NCBI GenBank assembly: GCA_016203425.1
Contig: JACQMU010000054.1
Coordinates: 1-11,852, forward strand
Origin: Candidatus Woesearchaeota archaeon
GTDB lineage: Archaea; Nanobdellota; Nanobdellia; Woesearchaeales; ARS49
DNA length: 11,852 nt
Direction of reading: 5' to 3'
Positions 1 to 6,275 of the stretch are shown here, one piece after another; the first letter of the stretch is position 1; every line of letters begins with the position of its first letter. A program made the position numbers and the translations under genes. Under the pieces are notes generated by a model. The model did not search any database, was not told the DNA's origin, and saw only the letters and a list, made by a program, of their open reading frames with translations.

Positions 1-2136
1 AGAAACATCTGCACAAGCGCACACATACACCACGGAAAAACAGCTTTGACAGACAACCTCATCGCAGCAGCAGGGCTCATGTCAGAAAAAAACGCAGGAG
101 ACTTAGACAGCGGCATGATGACATGGCAGCACATGGACGAACAAGAACGACTCCTGACAGTAGATGCTGCAAACGTCTCAATGGTACACGCATTCCAAGA
201 ACAAGAATATCTGATAAATCTTATTGACACGCCAGGGCATATTGATTTCGGCGGAAACGTTACAAGAGCAATGCGCGCAATCGACGGCACAGTGGTACTC
301 GTGTGCGCATCAGAAGGCATAATGCCCCAAACAGAAACAGTGCTCAAACAAGCATTGCGCGAAAGAGTAAAACCAGTACTGTTCATCAACAAAGTAGACA
401 GGCTCATAACAGAAATGCAGTACACACCAGAACAAATCCAGCAACGATTTATAAAAATAATACTTGAGTTCAACAACCTCGTAGAACAAATAGCAGAAAA
501 AGAATTCAAACAAAAATGGAAAGTCAACATTCAAGAAGGCAGCGTTGCATTTGGCTCAGCACGCGAAAACTGGGCACTATCACTCCAGTTCATGCAAAAA
601 CGCAATGTAAGCTTCAAAGACATCCTCAAGCTCTACGAAATGAACGAAGAAGAACGGCAACAATGGGTGTGGAAAAACGCGCCGCTACACGAAGTACTTC
701 TTGACATGGTCATCAAACACCTGCCAAACCCAATCGAAGCACAAAAATACCGCATACCAAAAATCTGGCACGGCGACCCTGAGTCAGAATTCGGCAAAGA
801 CCTAATCACCTGCAACCCAAACGGAAAAGCAGCATTTGTCATAACGCGCATAGTCATTGACCCAAAATCAGGCAGGGAAATCTCAGCAGGACGATTGTTC
901 AGCGGCACACTGCGCGACGGCATGGAAGTCTATCTCAACAATGCAAAACAAAAACAAAAAATACAAAACGTACTCATGTACCACGGCGTCAAAACAGAAC
1001 TCATGGGAGAAGTGCCTGCAGGAAACGTCCTCGCAGTCGTCGGCGTCACAGGCAATGCAGGAGAAACCGTAACAGAAGCTCCTGAACACGCATTTGAAGA
1101 ACTAAAACACATTTTTGAGCCAGTCATCACAAAAGCAATACAGGCAGCAAAACCACAAGACCTGCCAAAACTCGTCGAAGTACTCCGCAAAGTTGCAAAA
1201 GAAGACCCATCTGTAAAGATTGAAATAAACCAAGAAACAGGCGAACACTTGCTCCGCGGCATGGGAGAACTCCACCTCGAAATCATTGAAAACAGAATAA
1301 TCACAGAAAAAGGCGTGCAAATAAAAACAAGCCCGCCAATTGTTGTCTACAGGGAAACTGTACTCAGAGTAAGCAAAGAAGCAGAAGGAAAATCACCAAA
1401 CAAACACAACAAACTCTATTTTGTCGTCGAACCTCTTGAGCCAGCAATACGCGAATTAATAAAAGCAGGAGAAATATCTGGCGGAAGAATCAAGAAAAAA
1501 GACCTTGTACTGCGGGACAAGCTCGTCGCAACAGGATGGGACAACGACACAGCACTCGCAGTAAGAGACATCTACAACGACAGCATGCTAATAGACTCAA
1601 CAAGAGGAAACATACAGCTAAGCGAATGCTTTGAACTCGTCGTTGACGGCTTTGAACAAGTCATGGACGAAGGCCCATTAGCAAGAGAACCAAGCTTTGG
1701 CGTCAAAGTCACGCTTGTCGACGCAAAACTCCACGAAGACGCAATCCACAGAGGGCCTGCACAAATGTACCCTGCAGTCAGAGAAGGAATAAAAACAGCA
1801 ATGATGGGCGCATCACCAGTCATCTTCGAACCAGTACAAGTCCACGTCATAGAAGCACCAATAGATTACACAGGAGAAATCACAAAACTCGTAATGAACA
1901 AACGAGGCGCAGTGCTTGAAATGACTCAAGAAGGAAGCATAACAATTGTACGCGCAAAACTCCCAGTAGCAGAAATGCTCGGCTGGAGCAGCGATTTAAG
2001 GTCAGCAACAGGCGGACGAGGCTCGTCAGCACTCTCAGACCAAAACTTTGAAAAAGCACCAAACGAATTACAGGATAAAATTATTAAATCAATCATACAA
2101 AGAAAAGGATTAACAGCAGGAATGATAGGAGCGTGA
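1..2136 (+). CDS. fusA: Translation elongation factor 2 (aEF-2), 5' end outside window
   Basis: Ribosomal translocase, a GTPase that moves tRNA and mRNA after peptide-bond formation. The reading frame is open from base 1 (RNICTSAHIHHGKTALTDNL), so the TTG at 46 is not the start; about 20 N-terminal residues lie upstream. Visible in order: P-loop at 19-42, switch I Thr at 157-159, DTPGH at 226-240, NKVD at 388-399, domain II from about 823, domain III with LRGMGELHLEI near 1250-1285, domain IV with DAIHRGPAQ, whose His (1747-1749) is the diphthamide site, and domain V near 1813-2000. The 711 visible residues fit the usual length of about 730. Two normally invariant positions differ: the P-loop Asp is His (28-30), and the Gly of switch I RGITI is Leu (151-153, reading RLLTV). 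It ends in TGA, 4 nt before the next gene. Identity is certain; the effect of the substitutions is inference. Confidence 0.97.
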   Translation, partial: RNICTSAHIHHGKTALTDNLIAAAGLMSEKNAGDLDSGMMTWQHMDEQERLLTVDAANVSMVHAFQEQEYLINLIDTPGHIDFGGNVTRAMRAIDGTVVLVCASEGIMPQTETVLKQALRERVKPVLFINKVDRLITEMQYTPEQIQQRFIKIILEFNNLVEQIAEKEFKQKWKVNIQEGSVAFGSARENWALSLQFMQKRNVSFKDILKLYEMNEEERQQWVWKNAPLHEVLLDMVIKHLPNPIEAQKYRIPKIWHGDPESEFGKDLITCNPNGKAAFVITRIVIDPKSGREISAGRLFSGTLRDGMEVYLNNAKQKQKIQNVLMYHGVKTELMGEVPAGNVLAVVGVTGNAGETVTEAPEHAFEELKHIFEPVITKAIQAAKPQDLPKLVEVLRKVAKEDPSVKIEINQETGEHLLRGMGELHLEIIENRIITEKGVQIKTSPPIVVYRETVLRVSKEAEGKSPNKHNKLYFVVEPLEPAIRELIKAGEISGGRIKKKDLVLRDKLVATGWDNDTALAVRDIYNDSMLIDSTRGNIQLSECFELVVDGFEQVMDEGPLAREPSFGVKVTLVDAKLHEDAIHRGPAQMYPAVREGIKTAMMGASPVIFEPVQVHVIEAPIDYTGEITKLVMNKRGAVLEMTQEGSITIVRAKLPVAEMLGWSSDLRSATGGRGSSALSDQNFEKAPNELQDKIIKSIIQRKGLTAGMIGA
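2128..2131 (+). promoter_or_regulatory. Ribosome binding site for the first small paralogue
   Basis: GGAG lies inside the last codons of EF-2, 9 nt before the ATG at 2141. With the 4-nt gap between the genes, this suggests the small gene is translated from the EF-2 mRNA. Confidence 0.5.
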
Positions 2137-2140
2137 TAAA

Positions 2141-2503
2141 ATGAGCATAGACCAAAAAACAGGTGACTTGTACGATGCATTTCAAAAAGAAATGACATTG
2201 AAAGGCTACACTTTCGAAGCTTTAGAACCAGAAAACCAACAGTACACTGCAGGCTTACGGCTAAGGTATGCAATACCACAAGATGTTGCGATGAAACCAC
2301 AACAGTGCAATATGCGGGCAACAGATGAAAGCGTGCCAATAACACAAGTAGCAGTCGGAATAAACAAAAAATTCCTCAAACACATGATGGACTTTTATGA
2401 AGTAGCACGCGCAACAATAAAAAAACTCGGCAAACAACCTAACGTAACAGAACCAATGTTTGCACGCGACGGCAGACAAGTAATATATGTGGGGATGAAG
2501 TAA
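2141..2503 (+). CDS. Unknown small protein, paralogue A, in the EF-2/EF-1 alpha cluster
   Basis: 120 residues; I do not recognise a family. No signal peptide, membrane segment or zinc-binding cysteine set is visible; it looks like a soluble alpha/beta protein with an N-terminal helix (about 8-22), a central part, a second helix (about 77-96) and a C-terminal strand. It is clearly related to the next gene. Shared landmarks are GY (22-23), a Tyr-x-hydrophobic-Pro motif (43-46), PITQV (66-70), FYxxAR (85-90), TEP (103-105) and IYVG-x-K at the extreme C-terminus (115-120). It starts 4 nt after the EF-2 stop and ends 1 nt before paralogue B, so it is almost certainly cotranscribed with EF-2. Codon use resembles the elongation-factor genes (A/C-ending), suggesting a resident, well-expressed gene. 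A role in translation is inferred from position only. Confidence 0.85.
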   Translation: MSIDQKTGDLYDAFQKEMTLKGYTFEALEPENQQYTAGLRLRYAIPQDVAMKPQQCNMRATDESVPITQVAVGINKKFLKHMMDFYEVARATIKKLGKQPNVTEPMFARDGRQVIYVGMK

Positions 2504-2504
2504 A

Positions 2505-2852
2505 ATGGCAGAAAGCATTGACAAAATTTTTGAAGAATTCAGAACTGAACTCACCAGACAAGGCTACAATTTACGGGAAACAAACCCGACAAGTGAATAT
2601 CATAAAGAAGGAAAAAGATTTGCGTACACTGTTCCAGAACAATTATGGATGGACTTACGCACAACAACACAACCTGGAAAAGAACCAATAACACAAGTAT
2701 TTTCCAAAAAACCAACCGTAGAACTCATAAACCACGTCGGAGCATTCTACAAAAAAGCACGCGAAGCAGCAACACAACTAAACCACAAAGCAGTATTCAC
2801 AGAACCACTCACTTCAAACAGCTCAATGACAATTTATGTTGGCTTAAAATAA
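2505..2852 (+). CDS. Unknown small protein, paralogue B, in the EF-2/EF-1 alpha cluster
   Basis: 115 residues, a diverged tandem copy of the preceding gene. The shared landmarks keep nearly the same spacing: GY (20-21), Tyr-x-hydrophobic-Pro (41-44), PITQV (61-65), FYxxAR (81-86), TEP (99-101) and C-terminal IYVGLK (110-115). The middle, between the Pro and PITQV, is the most divergent part and is a few residues shorter here. Only one base separates it from paralogue A, so translation is probably coupled. The EF-1 alpha promoter follows directly, making this the last gene before a new promoter. No transmembrane segment or catalytic motif is visible. Old duplication with both copies kept suggests a heterodimer or divided roles, which is inference. 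Function unknown. Confidence 0.85.
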   Translation: MAESIDKIFEEFRTELTRQGYNLRETNPTSEYHKEGKRFAYTVPEQLWMDLRTTTQPGKEPITQVFSKKPTVELINHVGAFYKKAREAATQLNHKAVFTEPLTSNSSMTIYVGLK

Positions 2853-2867
2853 AAAAATAGCGACAGG

Positions 2868-2875
2868 TTTATAAA
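2868..2875 (+). promoter_or_regulatory. Archaeal TATA box for EF-1 alpha
   Basis: TTTATAAA, a textbook archaeal TATA box, in the 91-bp gap between paralogue B and EF-1 alpha. Transcription would start about 25 nt downstream (near 2897), giving a leader of roughly 45 nt that contains the SD site. The surroundings (GG before, then TCCCC) resemble the eS19 promoter on the other strand. Confidence 0.7.
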
Positions 2876-2928
2876 TCCCCTACTATTTTTTGAGCTGATA
2901 TTTGTTGCTATAGAAGGCACATTCAAAC

Positions 2929-2934
2929 AGGAGG
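2929..2934 (+). promoter_or_regulatory. Strong Shine-Dalgarno site for EF-1 alpha
   Basis: AGGAGG, 9 nt before the ATG at 2944. It fixes the EF-1 alpha start, and is one of the few strong SD sites in a window where most promoter-proximal genes appear leaderless. Confidence 0.8.
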
Positions 2935-2943
2935 ACTATCAAA

Positions 2944-4230
2944 ATGGCTAAAGGAAAACCACACTTAAACGTTGTGTTCGTGGGACACGTTGACCACGGC
3001 AAATCAACCACAGTCGGACGACTGCTCTTCGATGCAGGCGCTGTCGACGAACAAACACTCAGAAAACTAAAAGAAGAGGCAGAACGCCTCGGCAAAGGCG
3101 GATTTGAATTTGCATTCGTCATGGACCAGCTCAAAGAAGAACGAGAGCGAGGAGTCACCATTGACTTAAGCCACAAAAAATTTGACACACCAAAATTTGC
3201 ATTTACAATTATAGACGCGCCAGGACACAGAGACTTTATCAAAAACATGATAACCGGCGCAAGCCAAGCAGACGCAGCAGTCCTTGTCGTAGGCTCAGAA
3301 GGAGTACAAGCACAAACAAAAGAACACGCATTCCTCTGCAGAACACTTGGAGTCCAACAGCTTATTGTAGCGTGCAACAAAATGGACCTTGTCAAATACG
3401 ACCAAGCAAAATTTGAAACACTAAAGAAAGAAATAACCCAACTGCTCAAAGTATCAGGATGGAAAGACCCAGAAAAAAACGTCCAGTTCGTACCAATAGC
3501 ATCATACCCTGGAGAAAACGTTGTCAAGAAATCAACAAACATGGCATGGTACACAGGCCCAACACTGCTTGAAGCACTTGACAAGCTCAACCCGCCAGAA
3601 AAACCAACACAACTGCCATTAAGACTGCCATTGCAGGATGTCTACAACATCACAGGCATAGGCGTTGTTCCAGTCGGCAGGGTAGAAACAGGAATCATGA
3701 AAGTTGGCGACAAAGTAATCGTCATGCCTGCACGCGAAGGAAAAGGCGTAACAGGAGAAGTCAAAACCATTGAAATGCACCATGAACAACTGACAGAAGC
3801 AGAACCCGGAGACAATGTCGGCTTCAACGTCAGAGGCATAAACAAACAGGATGTTACACGCGGCGACGTCCTTGGAAAAGTCGACAATCCACCAACTGTT
3901 GCAACAGAATTCACAGCACAAATAATTGTGCTCAACCACCCAACAGTTGTCACAGTCGGCTACACACCAGTGTTCCACATACACACTGCACAAGTGGCAT
4001 GCCAGATAACAGAGATTGTCAAAAAAATAAATCCTGCAACAGGCGAAACACTGCAAGAACACCCAGACTTCATAAAAAACGGCGATGCAGCAGTCATCAA
4101 AGTAAAACCAATGCAGCCGCTCGTAATTGAAAAGCAAAAAGACATACCACAACTTGCAAGATTTGCAGTCCGTGATTCAGGCGCAACAGTCGCAGCAGGC
4201 ATGTGCATCGACTTAGTCAAAAAGGCATAA
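2944..4230 (+). CDS. tuf: Translation elongation factor 1 alpha (aEF-1A)
   Basis: GTPase that delivers aminoacyl-tRNA to the ribosomal A site. 428 residues, the usual archaeal length. G1 is GHVDHGKST (14-22), switch I carries ERGVTI (68-73), G3 is DAPGH (91-95) and G4 is NKMD (145-148), followed by the two beta-barrel domains (from about 215 and 310) and a C-terminus ending MCIDLVKKA. The start is set by AGGAGG 9 nt upstream. It keeps the canonical P-loop Asp17 and switch I Gly70, unlike EF-2 in the same cluster. It has its own TATA box and a downstream hairpin with T-tract, so it can be expressed as a single-gene unit, unlike the usual archaeal EF-1 alpha/uS10 co-transcript. Codons are strongly C/A-ending, as expected for high expression. 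Confidence 0.98.
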   Translation: MAKGKPHLNVVFVGHVDHGKSTTVGRLLFDAGAVDEQTLRKLKEEAERLGKGGFEFAFVMDQLKEERERGVTIDLSHKKFDTPKFAFTIIDAPGHRDFIKNMITGASQADAAVLVVGSEGVQAQTKEHAFLCRTLGVQQLIVACNKMDLVKYDQAKFETLKKEITQLLKVSGWKDPEKNVQFVPIASYPGENVVKKSTNMAWYTGPTLLEALDKLNPPEKPTQLPLRLPLQDVYNITGIGVVPVGRVETGIMKVGDKVIVMPAREGKGVTGEVKTIEMHHEQLTEAEPGDNVGFNVRGINKQDVTRGDVLGKVDNPPTVATEFTAQIIVLNHPTVVTVGYTPVFHIHTAQVACQITEIVKKINPATGETLQEHPDFIKNGDAAVIKVKPMQPLVIEKQKDIPQLARFAVRDSGATVAAGMCIDLVKKA

Positions 4231-4260
4231 AAATGCCGCATTTTTTATTTTATTTTATTA
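4224..4260 (+). terminator. Hairpin plus T-rich terminator after EF-1 alpha
   Basis: GGCAT (4224-4228) pairs with ATGCC (4233-4237) around a 4-nt loop. It overlaps the EF-1 alpha stop codon and is followed by a T-rich run at 4241-4260. T-tracts terminate archaeal RNA polymerase; the stem is short and may not be needed. Confidence 0.55.
4253..4260 (+). promoter_or_regulatory. Possible TATA box for uS10 (leaderless)
   Basis: TTTTATTA is centred about 26 nt before the uS10 ATG (4283), the distance expected for a leaderless transcript, and no SD is present between them. It lies inside the T-rich tail of the EF-1 alpha terminator, so its AT-richness could be due to that alone. Confidence 0.35.
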
Positions 4261-4282
4261 ATCACCCCCAAAGAGAAAAACA

Positions 4283-4594
4283 ATGCAAAAAGCCCGAATA
4301 AAGCTGGCGAGCACAGACATCACCAAGCTCAACCAAACATGTTCTTTCATTAAAGACATTGCTGAAAAAACCGGCGTTGATATTAGGGGACCAATACCAC
4401 TCCCAACAAAAAAACTCAAACTAACAACAAGACGCACACCATGCGGCAGCGGCTCAGCAACATGGGAACGCTACGAAATGCGCGTCCACAAACGCCTCAT
4501 CGACCTTGGACTGGACGAACGCGCACTAAGACTGGTGATGCGCGTCCCAATCCCAGAAAACCTCAACATCGAAATCGAAATCATCGACGTCTAA
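4283..4594 (+). CDS. rpsJ: 30S ribosomal protein uS10
   Basis: 103-residue small-subunit head protein, normal archaeal length. Recognised from the N-terminal [10 protein letters not shown] strand, the GPIPLPTKK loop that reaches toward the decoding region, the [22 protein letters not shown] segment (about 50-71), and the conserved C-terminus with [20 protein letters not shown] strands. It follows EF-1 alpha as in most archaea, but a hairpin/T-tract separates the two. No SD precedes the ATG, and a TATA-like element sits at leaderless distance. The next gene begins 9 nt after its stop, so an unknown protein is probably cotranscribed with it. Confidence 0.97.
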   Translation: MQKARIKLASTDITKLNQTCSFIKDIAEKTGVDIRGPIPLPTKKLKLTTRRTPCGSGSATWERYEMRVHKRLIDLGLDERALRLVMRVPIPENLNIEIEIIDV

Positions 4595-4603
4595 TTCTCC
4601 ATC

Positions 4604-4972
4604 ATGCCAAAGAAAAGAAAGTTTAATGGCTACCTCACAAATCTAATAAAAGAATACAAAGCACATTATAAAAAAAAAGGCTTGGCACAACAAAAAGAAT
4701 ACATTCTTACAATCACTTATCTTCCATGGGACGGACACAACAAACAAGGTTTCTGGCCGCCATCAACAAAGCTCAGGCTGCGAACCATCAATGACATGGT
4801 TGACGACGGCGATTGGGCAACCACCACCTCAACCACCACCCCACAATCATATGTTAGTAAAATGATAGCTGAAGAAATCAAAAACTACTCCAAAAAAAAC
4901 ATAACCATACACTATTACATAGTACGCTGTCCGTTCTCACAAAACACGACATTTACTTCGGAAAATTATTAA
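4604..4972 (+). CDS. Unknown basic protein downstream of uS10
   Basis: 122 residues; family not recognised. The N-terminal third is strongly basic and helical (MPKKRKFNG, KEYKAHYKKKG), which could bind RNA or ribosomes. A beta-like stretch follows (YILTITYLPW, 33-42), then a Thr-rich low-complexity patch TTTSTTTP (73-80), a helix (about 83-97) and a hydrophobic strand TIHYYIVRC (101-109). There is no signal peptide or transmembrane helix. Starting 9 nt after uS10 with no SD, it is likely read from the uS10 mRNA. A TATA-like element overlaps its stop codon and may serve the next gene. The basic start and operon position hint at a translation-linked role, but this is inference. Confidence 0.75.
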   Translation: MPKKRKFNGYLTNLIKEYKAHYKKKGLAQQKEYILTITYLPWDGHNKQGFWPPSTKLRLRTINDMVDDGDWATTTSTTTPQSYVSKMIAEEIKNYSKKNITIHYYIVRCPFSQNTTFTSENY

Positions 4973-4973
4973 A
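4966..4973 (+). promoter_or_regulatory. Possible TATA box for the 119-residue gene
   Basis: TTATTAAA overlaps the TAA stop of the preceding gene and is centred about 26 nt before the ATG at 4996, fitting a leaderless start. The gap contains no SD. Weak on sequence alone. Confidence 0.3.
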
Positions 4974-4995
4974 TCATAACAACCACCACATTTTA

Positions 4996-5355
4996 ATGAC
5001 AGATGTTATAGCGTTTAACTACTGGCTCCCATCCCCTGAAACTCAAAAAATAGCAACACAATTTATTTCTGATGTTGAAAAAATAATAACAGAACATAAC
5101 GGAAAAACCGCATTTCCACCAACAACACATGAAGACGGCATACACGAAAGAACATACGAGCTCAAACCAGGAACAATAATTTTAAAAATGCTAAGAGAAC
5201 CACCAAAACGCTGGCCAAACCAACTCAAAATAAGACACCAAAGCAAAACATATGAAGGAACAGCGCTTGCACTCTTATGCGGCTTTAATGACGACAATAA
5301 TTACGCAACATTCATTGAAGAACTAAAAATGTTGATTGCGAAGAACAGAATTTAA
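4996..5355 (+). CDS. Unknown small protein at the end of the uS10 cluster
   Basis: 119 residues; family not recognised. Visible parts are an N-terminal hydrophobic/aromatic strand (IAFNYWLP, 5-12), a helix (about 14-33), a Pro/Thr/His-rich segment (41-50), a strand leading to KPGTIILKMLREPPKRWPNQ (57-76), a second strand (LKIRHQSKTYEG), and a C-terminal helix (103-117) of the kind that often closes small alpha/beta folds. No transmembrane segment or catalytic motif is seen. It lies 23 nt after the previous gene and converges on the eL31 operon, ending 3 nt before the TAA that would follow read-through of the eL31 amber codon. A quick comparison with the two EF-2-linked paralogues showed no convincing relationship. 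Confidence 0.75.
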   Translation: MTDVIAFNYWLPSPETQKIATQFISDVEKIITEHNGKTAFPPTTHEDGIHERTYELKPGTIILKMLREPPKRWPNQLKIRHQSKTYEGTALALLCGFNDDNNYATFIEELKMLIAKNRI

Positions 5356-5387
5356 TTATTATTTCTTCTCTTCAGAAACTTTTTTCG
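5356..5387 (+). terminator. T-rich tract after the uS10 cluster
   Basis: Two pyrimidine-rich runs (5356-5373 and 5379-5386, the latter with six T in a row) follow the last + strand gene directly and could terminate transcription. The same bases encode Lys/Glu codons in the frame continuing past the eL31 stop, so T-richness may simply reflect that on the other strand. Confidence 0.3.
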
Positions 5388-5394
5388 GAACTTT
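5359..5394 (-). other. In-frame continuation of the eL31 tail beyond its TAG stop
   Basis: After the TAG at 5395-5397 the same frame reads KVPKKVSEEKK and then TAA (5359-5361). The composition matches the Lys/Glu/Pro/Val tail just before the TAG, so this looks like former or still-used coding sequence: a recent nonsense mutation, amber read-through or amber reassignment. A chance match in AT-rich DNA is possible but less likely over 11 codons. Confidence 0.5.
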
Positions 5395-5778
5395 CTATTT
5401 AGGTACTTCTGCAGGCCTTGCTTCAGGAACAGATTTTTGTTCAATCTTAACATCTTCCTTCTTTGTTTCTTCCTTCTTTTCTTCTTTTTTAGCTTCTTCC
5501 TTCTTCGGCTCGTCAATCTTTATTCCAAACAATTCAGCCTTGACAACACCCTTATCGTCTTTTGTGACATTAACCTTAACCCTTGAAGGGGGGTTGCGAA
5601 TTCCGTGCTTCCAAATCTCAAGATTAAGATGCGTGCCAAGAAGAACATTCTCACTCTTCATGTGGCGCTGCAAAAATTTTCTCAAGCCAGCAATTGCTTT
5701 CTTTGCACGCTTATATTTCTGGGCTTTCAGCCATTCCTTTCTCAGTGGAATTGTGTACGTACGTTCAATAGCTGCCAT
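5395..5778 (-). CDS. rpl31e: 50S ribosomal protein eL31, with charged C-terminal tail
   Basis: Large-subunit protein found only in archaea and eukaryotes, located near the peptide exit. The core (1-86) carries ERTYTIPLRKEW, KRAKKAIAGLRKFLQRHM, the LNLEIWKHGIRNPPSRVKVNV segment and KDDKGVVKAEL, all typical. Residues 87-127 are an extra Lys/Glu-rich tail (KKEEAKKEEKKEETKKE) absent from the usual protein of about 90 residues. The gene starts 1 nt after the eL39 stop, within the eS19-PDCD5-eL39-eL31 operon. It is the only one of 15 genes here to end in TAG, and the frame continues in similar sequence to a TAA at 5359, so the true product may be 12 residues longer. The usual downstream partner, initiation factor 6, is not present; a convergent unknown gene is there instead. 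Confidence 0.96.
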   Translation of the reverse strand: MAAIERTYTIPLRKEWLKAQKYKRAKKAIAGLRKFLQRHMKSENVLLGTHLNLEIWKHGIRNPPSRVKVNVTKDDKGVVKAELFGIKIDEPKKEEAKKEEKKEETKKEDVKIEQKSVPEARPAEVPK

Positions 5779-5779
5779 G

Positions 5780-5953
5780 TTATACCTTTAATTTTGTCCT
5801 GCGCCAAGAGCGCTTTACTGTTGTGTGCCTGCCAGGATGAACCCTGCGACCTTTGCCATAAATCTTTGGCACTGTCCAAAAAGGCGCCCATCTTGTCTGG
5901 CGGCCGCGCTTTGCCAAACGCTTCTTTCGTGAAATGTGCTTATACCGCGCCAT
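5780..5953 (-). CDS. rpl39e: 50S ribosomal protein eL39
   Basis: A small basic protein of 57 residues that lines the lower peptide exit tunnel in archaeal and eukaryotic ribosomes. It reads MARYKHISRKKRLAKRGRQ at the start and WRRTKLKV at the end, with APFWTVPKI in the middle; these match the eL39 pattern of KKxRLAK, VPxxVI and HPxRRxWRRxKLK. It is about six residues longer than the usual 51, the extra lying between HPGRH and SWRR (about 43-49). Its ATG lies 14 nt inside the end of the PDCD5-family gene, and its TAA ends 1 nt before the eL31 ATG, so translation of all three is tightly linked. The order matches the conserved archaeal operon. Confidence 0.95.
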   Translation of the reverse strand: MARYKHISRKKRLAKRGRQTRWAPFWTVPKIYGKGRRVHPGRHTTVKRSWRRTKLKV

Positions 5954-6275
5954 GAAGATTCAACCTTGTTTCTTTTCTCTGGCTCAACTGCAACAAAACA
6001 TTTTTGAGCATCTGATCATCAATCCTTCCAGGATTCTTTTGAACTAACTGAGCAAGAACAACCAGAGCCTGCAATGCCTTCTCAGGATGTGCCATCTTTA
6101 CACTGCCATACCTTTGCAACGCCTCAGAACTCATCATCTGCTTCATTGCAAACTCTAACTGCGTAATTTGTTGCTGAAACTGCTGCTCTTCCTGCGCTTG
6201 TGACTCAAAAGATGCTGCATACTGCTGCTGCATCATTTCAATCTTCTTCTTCCGCAACCCATCAAGCTCATCCAT
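5940..6275 (-). CDS. PDCD5-family (TFAR19-related) nucleic-acid-binding protein
   Basis: Archaeal members of the PDCD5 family are small helical-bundle proteins annotated as DNA-binding and encoded with ribosomal proteins; their exact role is unsettled. The 111 residues include the N-terminal MDELDGLRKKKIEMMQQQ helix, a Gln-rich second helix (about 26-47), SSEALQRYGSVKMAHPEKALQ, which matches the family's TPEARxRLxNLxLxxP segment, a Val/Leu-rich helix (68-79), and GRIDDQMLKNVLLQL before the Lys/Arg C-terminus. The ATG at 6275 was chosen because it matches family N-termini; a further in-frame ATG at 6359 would add 28 residues entirely inside eS19. The ATG overlaps the eS19 stop by 8 nt (ATGGATGA), and the 3' end overlaps eL39 by 14 nt. 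Confidence 0.92.
   Translation of the reverse strand: MDELDGLRKKKIEMMQQQYAASFESQAQEEQQFQQQITQLEFAMKQMMSSEALQRYGSVKMAHPEKALQALVVLAQLVQKNPGRIDDQMLKNVLLQLSQRKETRLNLHGAV

Noticed and set aside
46..48. TTG as the EF-2 start codon
   Set aside because: The frame is open to base 1 and encodes the P-loop AHIHHGKT upstream, so the gene simply begins outside the window.
2883..3590. 235-codon open frame on the minus strand
   Set aside because: Antisense to EF-1 alpha with a Ser/Phe-rich low-information product; a shadow of the C/A-ending codon bias of the real gene. The same applies to 3619-4152 and 930-1304 on the minus strand.
5336..5791. 151-codon plus-strand frame antisense to eL31
   Set aside because: Its Ser/Phe repeats are the complement of the Lys/Glu-rich eL31 tail; eL31 is certain, so this is a shadow.
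5605..5955. 116-codon plus-strand frame
   Set aside because: Antisense to eL31 and eL39, no recognisable domain and no promoter or SD.
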